Positions 55,839 to 64,000 of a DNA stretch of 64,000 nucleotides are shown here, one piece after another. The position numbers were made by a program, and so were the translations under genes. Source of the DNA: Enterococcus diestrammenae (GTDB taxonomy: Bacteria; Bacillota; Bacilli; Lactobacillales; Enterococcaceae); NCBI RefSeq assembly GCF_009933255.1, contig NZ_MAEI01000008.1:39192-103191 (forward strand), in the 5' to 3' direction. The notes under the pieces are model-generated. The model was not told the DNA's origin. It made no database searches and saw nothing but the letters and a program-made list of their open reading frames with translations. Position 1 is the first letter of the stretch. Every line of letters starts with the position of its first letter.

Positions 55839-55868
55839 AGTATAGCATGAATTGGTAATCTCTGTGAA
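55839..55868 (-). promoter_or_regulatory. prfC promoter
   Basis: TTCACA (complement of 55863-55868), an 18-base spacer and extended TGCTATACT (TATACT is the complement of 55839-55844). The remaining part of the 55731-56098 gap holds only the polC terminator. Confidence 0.65.
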
Positions 55869-56020
55869 CTTTCAGAAAAAGATTTTGGAAATTCTTGATA
55901 TCAGTATGGATAATTAGGCCTTAACCTCTTCGCACAATACCTATCACAAGCTAGCACTCAAAAGTTTTAAAGAGCCTCCGTTAAGAAATAACCGCAGTCA
56001 TCCTGCCATCATGTCTACAG

Positions 56021-56062
56021 AGAAAAAAGCAAGGTTTCCGTTATTTACAGAAGACCTTGCTT
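56021..56062 (-). terminator. Terminator after polC
   Basis: AAGCAAGGT / ACCTTGCTT stem with an 18-base loop, followed by six Ts in the minus direction. Confidence 0.75.
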
Positions 56063-56098
56063 ATTCTTGTCATTCTAGGCTTTGCTAAAATTGAAAGC

Positions 56099-59000
56099 TT
56101 AAAACATATCAAATAGCGACAGTTGATTTTCATCAGGTAATCCTTTGAGGACACCATTTTCATTCATATAATCAATCAATGTTTGGGAGACTTTCCCTCG
56201 CTTGGCTAAGTCTTCTTTGGACAGGAAGGGACCGTCTTTGCGAGCTTCCACGATTTGTTTGGCCACGTTATCCCCCAAACTTGGAACGGCTCGAAATGGC
56301 GCAATCAACTTGTTGCCATCGATGACAAAATTGATGGCATCGGATTTGTACAAATCGATCATACCAAATTCAAAACCACGTTCTAGCATTTCATTCGCTA
56401 GTTCCAAAACGGTCAAGAGGTTTTTCTCTTTGGTTGAAGCATCCATGCCCTTTTCGTTGATTTCTTGCATCAAATCTTTAACGGCTTGTTTGCCGCGACT
56501 CATAGCAACCAAATCAAAATCGTTGGCCCGCACAGAGAAGTAAGCACAATAGTACAAAATTGGATGATAAACTTTGAAATACGCAACTCGTAAGGCCATC
56601 AACACGTAAGCCGCAGCATGGGCTTTCGGAAACATGTACTTGATTTTCGAACAAGAATCAATATACCAATCCGGCACACTGTTTTCTTTCATGGCTGCAA
56701 GAAACTTATTGCGCTTTTCATCATCAATTTTACTCCATTGGCCTTTCCGTACGGTTTCCATGATGGTAAATGACGTACCTGGATCAAGCCCGGCATGCAT
56801 CAAGTAAACCATGATGTCATCCCGACAACCGATCACTTCCGCCAAAGTGGCTTTGCCTTGTTTGATTAGTTCTTCCGCATTGCCTAACCACACGTCGGTT
56901 CCGTGAGACAAACCGGAAATTTGCAACAGTTCGGCAAAAGTCGAAGGATGGGTTTCTTCCAACATTCCTCGTACAAACCGTGTCCCAAATTCTGGAATCC
57001 CTAAGGTACCTGTCTCTGAACCAATTTGATCAGGAGTCACCCCTAGCACTTCTGGAGACTCAAAAATTCGCATCACTTCTGGATCATCAGTAGGAATCGT
57101 TTTTGGATCAATCCCCGACAAATCTTGTAACATCCGAATAACGGTGGGATCATCATGTCCCAAGATATCGAGTTTTAAGATATTGTCATGGATGGAGTGG
57201 AAATCAAAGTGGGTTGTGCGCCACTCGGCATTTAAATCATCGGCCGGATATTGGATTGGGGTAAAGTCATAAACATCCATATAATCAGGAATAACGATAA
57301 TCCCCCCCGGATGCTGACCGGTAGTTCGTTTCACCCCTGTAGCACCGGCGGCCAAACGATCAATTTCCGCCCCACGAAGTCGGAGATTGTTGTCCCGTTC
57401 ATAACCTTTGACATAGCCATAGGCAGTCTTATCAGCAACCGTACCGATTGTTCCAGCGCGGTAAACATAGTCCTCCCCGAACAACACTTTCGTATAATTA
57501 TGGGCTTGAGGTTGGTACTCCCCAGAAAAGTTCAAGTCAATATCCGGAACTTTATCCCCATGGAAGCCAAGGAAAGTTTCAAATGGGATATCATGGCCAT
57601 CTTTAGTCAAGCGACTACCACATTTAGGGCAGGCTTTTTCCGGCATATCAAAACCCGAACCATAAGAACCATCTTCATAAAACTCAGAGTACTGACAATT
57701 AGGACAATGGTAATGTGGCGCTAATGGATTGACCTCGGTAATCCCGGTCATGGTTGCGACAAAACTCGAACCCACAGATCCCCGGGAACCAACCAAATAA
57801 CCATCTTCATTACTTTTATGCACCAATTTTTGGGCAATCAGGTAAATCACCGAGAAACCATTGCCGATGATGGAGTTCAGTTCCCGTTCGAGACGTTTTT
57901 CGACAATCTCCGGTAGTGGATCACCATAAAGTTCTTTGGCCCGATTGTAAGAAAGATCGGTGATTTCTTGTTCAGAACCTGGAATTTTTGGCGTATACAA
58001 TTCATCTTTGACAGGGATGATGGTTTCACACCAGTCAGCAATTTTATTAGGATTTTCTACGACGATTTCTTTGGCTTTGGCTTCTCCTAAAAATTGGAAA
58101 GCCGTCAACATTTCATCTGTCGTCCGAAAATGAACATCAGGTAACGGTTGCCGACTCAAAGGATTCCCGCTTTGAGACTTAATCAAGATTTCCCGGTAAA
58201 TACCGTCCTCTTGTTCCATATAATGGGCATTACCCGTGGCACAAACCGGTTTTCCTAGTTCCTCACCGATCCGGACGAGGTTGCGAATAATTTCTTCTAA
58301 GTCTGACTCACTTTTGATATTTTCCATCAAAATTAACGGCTCATACACGGCTTTAGGCATGACTTCAATATAATCATAAAACTCAGCTAATTTTTTGGCT
58401 TCTTCATAGCCTTTTTGCATCAAGGTCATGAAGACTTCCCCTTTGTCACAAGCTGTACCTACCAATAGGCCTTCTCGCAATTTCACCAGCTCTGAGCGGG
58501 GAATCCGTGGAACTCCACCATAGAAATACTTCACGTTACCTAAAGAAATCAATTTAAAAAGATTTTTTAAACCAGCTTGGGTCTGAGTCAAAATCGTCGC
58601 GTGAAATGGTCGTGCCGCTTTATAAGCATTATCCCCTGCCATTTCCCGGTTCAAATCTTGGTGAAGCAACATCTCGTGCTTTTCCATCGCTTCTTTGACA
58701 AAAATCCATGCCAGATGACCAGTGGCTTCCGCATCGAAAATCGCACGGTGAGCATTTTCCAAACTAACACCAAATTTTTTCGTCAATGTTCCTAAATTGA
58801 GCCGCTTCAATTCTGGATGAAGAAAACGAGCCAACTCCAACGTATCAATGACAGGATTTTCAGCTTCTGGCATGCCTAAACGTTTATAAGTATGGTTGAT
58901 AAACCCCATATCAAATGACGCATTATGGGCGACTAAAATAGTTCCTTCAGTAAACTCTTTGAAGGCCGCCATGACACTTGCTTCGGACTTGGACCCATGG

Positions 59001-60451
59001 AGCATTTCGTCGGTAATCCCCGTCAGATTGACGATAGTAGCCGATAAAGGATGTCCCGGATCAATAAATTCATCAAAAGTATCGATCACATTTCCTTTGT
59101 GCATCTTGACTCCTGCCAGCTCGATAATCGTATCGTACACCGCCGAGAGTCCAGTGGTTTCCACGTCAAAGACAACATAGGTGGCATCGGTTAGCGGGAT
59201 GTCTGCTGGATTGTAAGCTACCGGCACACCGTCATCTACCACGTAAGCTTCCACACCGTATAAAATTTTGACGCCGTTTTTCTTACCAGCACTATGGGCA
59301 TCCGGAAACCCTTGCGCCCCACCATGATCGGTGATGGCAATGGCTTTATGCCCCCATTTAGCTGCTTGGGCGACAAAATCCCCAATACTGTTGGTGGCAT
59401 CCATGGTACTCATATTGGAGTGCAGATGAAGTTCAACGCGTTTTTCTCCTTCTGGTGCATAGTCTTTGCGGGGTTCGTGTTTGACTTCCACCAAGTCTTG
59501 GGCAAACATCACTAGATCTCGTTGGAAAGTATCTTCTTGAATACTTCCACGAACTTTCATCCAACTGCCCTTTTTGATATTGTCAAAGATTTGTTCATCT
59601 TTTTCACCATTGGAAAATTTCTTGACGATGAAAGACGACGTATAGTCCGTAATTTTTAAGGTTAAAATCTTCCGCTTAGTACGCAATTCCCGCACTTCTA
59701 CATCAAAAACATAACCTTCAATGGTCAACCGTCGTTCTTCTTCAATGATGTTGATCATTGGGGTAATCGGTTCATCAGCGGGGATGTTACGCCCCAGTTG
59801 TAATGGTCCTTGAAGCGGTGCTGGCGTATTTTTTTTCTCTTTTTTCTGTTGTTCATGGGCTGCCAGATTTTCCATCGCCTGTTGCATCATGACTTCGGCT
59901 TGCTCGGCTTTTTTAGCTTCAAGCTCCTTAACCGCAGCTTCGGCTTGTTCTTCATCGTAGCGCGCTTCCAAACGAAACTTCGGAAAACCCAATTTTTGAT
60001 AGCAGTCTTCAATCCAAGGAAAATAATTATCCACCAAATGCGGGATGATTGCTTGATTATTGACGGAGATGACAACTTTTTTGTCCTCCAAAAGAGGCAG
60101 TTGATTCTTAATTGTTTGATTGACAACTTTGGTATTGCAATGCTCATCTGACAAGACCAGCGGCCAATAGTCCTGTAAGAGGGCTTCATTGAGTTGCGGG
60201 GCATCTGTTTGAACATTCAACCGGGTAGTAGCAATCTCCCGAAAAGCCATCAATAGATGATGATTTAGCAGTTGATAGAGGCTTACTGGCAAGATCTCTG
60301 TAAACCCTAAAGTAAATTCCCAAATGCGGGACTGTCGGTGAACGATCACACCTTCAATCCTCCCCCCCAGCTGTGTAAGCTGGTTGACCACATCTGGTGC
60401 TAGTTGCATCTGTTCTAGCAGGACATTGAATTTTTGAATTTTTTCTGACAT
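56099..60451 (-). CDS. polC: PolC, DNA polymerase III alpha subunit, Gram-positive type
   Basis: The replicative polymerase of low-GC Gram-positives. 1450 residues: an N-terminal domain and OB fold, a PHP domain from about residue 340 ([18 protein letters not shown]), a DnaQ-like 3'-5' exonuclease inserted near residue 420 ([28 protein letters not shown]), a zinc-binding module (CPNCQ and CPKCG, about 914-945), and the polymerase core with [12 protein letters not shown] near residue 970 and the [15 protein letters not shown] region. The ATG at 60449-60451 follows GGAGG by eight bases. It has its own terminator and lies downstream of proS. Confidence 0.99.
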   Translation of the reverse strand: MSEKIQKFNVLLEQMQLAPDVVNQLTQLGGRIEGVIVHRQSRIWEFTLGFTEILPVSLYQLLNHHLLMAFREIATTRLNVQTDAPQLNEALLQDYWPLVLSDEHCNTKVVNQTIKNQLPLLEDKKVVISVNNQAIIPHLVDNYFPWIEDCYQKLGFPKFRLEARYDEEQAEAAVKELEAKKAEQAEVMMQQAMENLAAHEQQKKEKKNTPAPLQGPLQLGRNIPADEPITPMINIIEEERRLTIEGYVFDVEVRELRTKRKILTLKITDYTSSFIVKKFSNGEKDEQIFDNIKKGSWMKVRGSIQEDTFQRDLVMFAQDLVEVKHEPRKDYAPEGEKRVELHLHSNMSTMDATNSIGDFVAQAAKWGHKAIAITDHGGAQGFPDAHSAGKKNGVKILYGVEAYVVDDGVPVAYNPADIPLTDATYVVFDVETTGLSAVYDTIIELAGVKMHKGNVIDTFDEFIDPGHPLSATIVNLTGITDEMLHGSKSEASVMAAFKEFTEGTILVAHNASFDMGFINHTYKRLGMPEAENPVIDTLELARFLHPELKRLNLGTLTKKFGVSLENAHRAIFDAEATGHLAWIFVKEAMEKHEMLLHQDLNREMAGDNAYKAARPFHATILTQTQAGLKNLFKLISLGNVKYFYGGVPRIPRSELVKLREGLLVGTACDKGEVFMTLMQKGYEEAKKLAEFYDYIEVMPKAVYEPLILMENIKSESDLEEIIRNLVRIGEELGKPVCATGNAHYMEQEDGIYREILIKSQSGNPLSRQPLPDVHFRTTDEMLTAFQFLGEAKAKEIVVENPNKIADWCETIIPVKDELYTPKIPGSEQEITDLSYNRAKELYGDPLPEIVEKRLERELNSIIGNGFSVIYLIAQKLVHKSNEDGYLVGSRGSVGSSFVATMTGITEVNPLAPHYHCPNCQYSEFYEDGSYGSGFDMPEKACPKCGSRLTKDGHDIPFETFLGFHGDKVPDIDLNFSGEYQPQAHNYTKVLFGEDYVYRAGTIGTVADKTAYGYVKGYERDNNLRLRGAEIDRLAAGATGVKRTTGQHPGGIIVIPDYMDVYDFTPIQYPADDLNAEWRTTHFDFHSIHDNILKLDILGHDDPTVIRMLQDLSGIDPKTIPTDDPEVMRIFESPEVLGVTPDQIGSETGTLGIPEFGTRFVRGMLEETHPSTFAELLQISGLSHGTDVWLGNAEELIKQGKATLAEVIGCRDDIMVYLMHAGLDPGTSFTIMETVRKGQWSKIDDEKRNKFLAAMKENSVPDWYIDSCSKIKYMFPKAHAAAYVLMALRVAYFKVYHPILYYCAYFSVRANDFDLVAMSRGKQAVKDLMQEINEKGMDASTKEKNLLTVLELANEMLERGFEFGMIDLYKSDAINFVIDGNKLIAPFRAVPSLGDNVAKQIVEARKDGPFLSKEDLAKRGKVSQTLIDYMNENGVLKGLPDENQLSLFDMF

Positions 60452-60487
60452 AAAGCGGTCCTCCCAGTTTTGTTTCAGCATTATCTA

Positions 60488-60493
60488 GTATAC
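60488..60493 (-). promoter_or_regulatory. Possible polC promoter (-10)
   Basis: TATACT on the minus strand, 40 bases before the start codon, downstream of the proS terminator. No convincing -35. Confidence 0.35.
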
Positions 60494-60587
60494 CTTTTTT
60501 TGGGGGGCTTTTCATTAAAGTTCACTTGGAGATTTTTCTCATGATTGGATATCCGTTTATGTAAAGGATTGTCATCGATTTAAGACA

Positions 60588-60632
60588 AACTAAAAAACTC
60601 AGAAAACAGTGACACTACCGTTTTCTGAGTTT
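60588..60632 (-). terminator. Terminator after proS
   Basis: AAACTCAGAAAAC / GTTTTCTGAGTTT, a 13-bp stem with a 12-base loop and a T-rich tail in the minus direction. Confidence 0.88.
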
Positions 60633-60649
60633 ATTGGGCATTTTTTTAA

Positions 60650-63666
<3,017 letters not shown>

Positions 63667-63753
63667 CGTTGTTCCTCGCTTTCATTTGTTAGCTTCAAAA
63701 GTCACCAGCCTAAAGCCGAGACTCTCGATTTCTTTGGAGCTAAACTCCATTTT

Positions 63754-63762
63754 ATTTTAACA
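63754..63762 (-). promoter_or_regulatory. rseP promoter (extended -10)
   Basis: TGTTAAAAT on the minus strand (TAAAAT is the complement of 63754-63759). The leader has a short GGAG...CTCC hairpin. Confidence 0.5.
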
Positions 63763-63865
63763 CACTGGTAATAAGACCGGAACTAGTCGTAAAAAAAGTA
63801 AAGGGAATGTCACAAAATAGCAACGTAATCTTCACTTAACTAGCTAATTGTATAAAAAACATATA

Positions 63866-63890
63866 AGGTTCGGCAAATTTTGCCGAACCT
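63866..63890. terminator. Hairpin at 63866-63890 near the window end
   Basis: AGGTTCGGCAAA / TTTGCCGAACCT with a single-base loop gap; a TTATATGTTTTTT tail follows in the minus direction, so it probably ends a transcript from beyond base 64000. Confidence 0.6.
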
Positions 63891-63924
63891 CTAACGCTGT
63901 CTTGAAAACGAAGGAGCACTTATA

Positions 63925-63981
63925 ATGAACTTGAGGAGTGACACAAGCTCGAGCGGTTTATTGGTGGCCTTCCCCGTATAA
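63925..63981 (+). other. Uncharacterised edge region with an 18-codon ORF
   Basis: On the plus strand AAGGAG and an ATG open MNLRSDTSSSGLLVAFPV, then stop. The last bases (AAAAAACCGAGTGATTCGC) look like the left arm of a terminator cut off by the window edge, so the region may be a small RNA gene on either strand. A TATAAT overlaps the start codon. I cannot tell which. Confidence 0.2.
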
Positions 63982-64000
63982 AAAACCGAGTGATTCGCTT

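Overview
The window reads as chromosome of a low-to-mid GC Gram-positive coccus of the order Lactobacillales, most probably Enterococcus or a close relative. The evidence is gene content: a CIRCE-controlled hrcA-grpE-dnaK-dnaJ operon, ClpE behind a CtsR box, ptsHI, PolC, an Eep/RseP-type site-2 protease, a FabT-controlled fab/acc operon, and an enterocin-A-type immunity gene. No rRNA, CRISPR array, insertion sequence or prophage is visible. One tRNA gene is present. The species assignment is inference from families and arrangement; no database search was possible.

Layout. 1-3130: the start of uvrB (leaving the window) with a LexA operator, then a polar amino-acid ABC importer (fused binding protein-permease plus ATPase). 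3237-9577: a glycerol-dehydrogenase-like enzyme and the heat-shock operon with two CIRCE elements. 9765-17712: hemW, then truB-ribF, then the conserved yqeG-yqeH-yhbY-nadD-yqeK-rsfS-methyltransferase operon for ribosome assembly and NAD synthesis. 17895-21842: a MarR regulator with a heterodimeric ABC exporter. 22249-26440: a phosphohexomutase, tRNA-Gly(CCC) and a second amino-acid ABC importer. 26637-35460: the fabT-fabH-acpP-fabD-fabG-fabF-accB-fabZ-accC-accD-accA operon. A divergent FMN-dependent nitronate-monooxygenase-like gene carries its own FabT-like box. 37231-42447: small conserved proteins, a dehydrogenase, a glycolipid glucosyltransferase and ptsHI. 42893-45890: clpE and a DUF1827 gene. 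45962-53120: an Mga-like regulator, a ClbS-like protein, a LysR-controlled gallate/protocatechuate-type decarboxylase operon (lpdC-lpdB-lpdD) and a DUF3290-DUF421 membrane pair. 53271-54073: a small ORF, an orphan bacteriocin immunity gene and a decayed wHTH remnant. 54150-63666: prfC, polC, proS and rseP.

How the genes work together. Most of the window is housekeeping: DNA replication and repair, translation and its quality control, protein folding, fatty acid synthesis and PTS sugar uptake. Regulation is unusually readable: LexA, HrcA/CIRCE, CtsR, FabT and a LysR operator can each be read next to their expected targets. The accessory parts are the phenolic-acid decarboxylase operon, the exporter with its MarR repressor, the orphan immunity gene and the Mga-like regulator.

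Less expected observations: a duplicated, structured intergenic element (36866-37097 and 40194-40362); an apparent ATA start codon for rsfS; a near-identical 17-bp palindrome placed for repression at lysR and for activation at lpdC; absence of an enoyl-ACP reductase gene from the fab operon together with a FabT-like site in front of the FabK-related flavoprotein; and a short peptide ORF packed between a -10 box and a strong terminator next to the orphan immunity gene.
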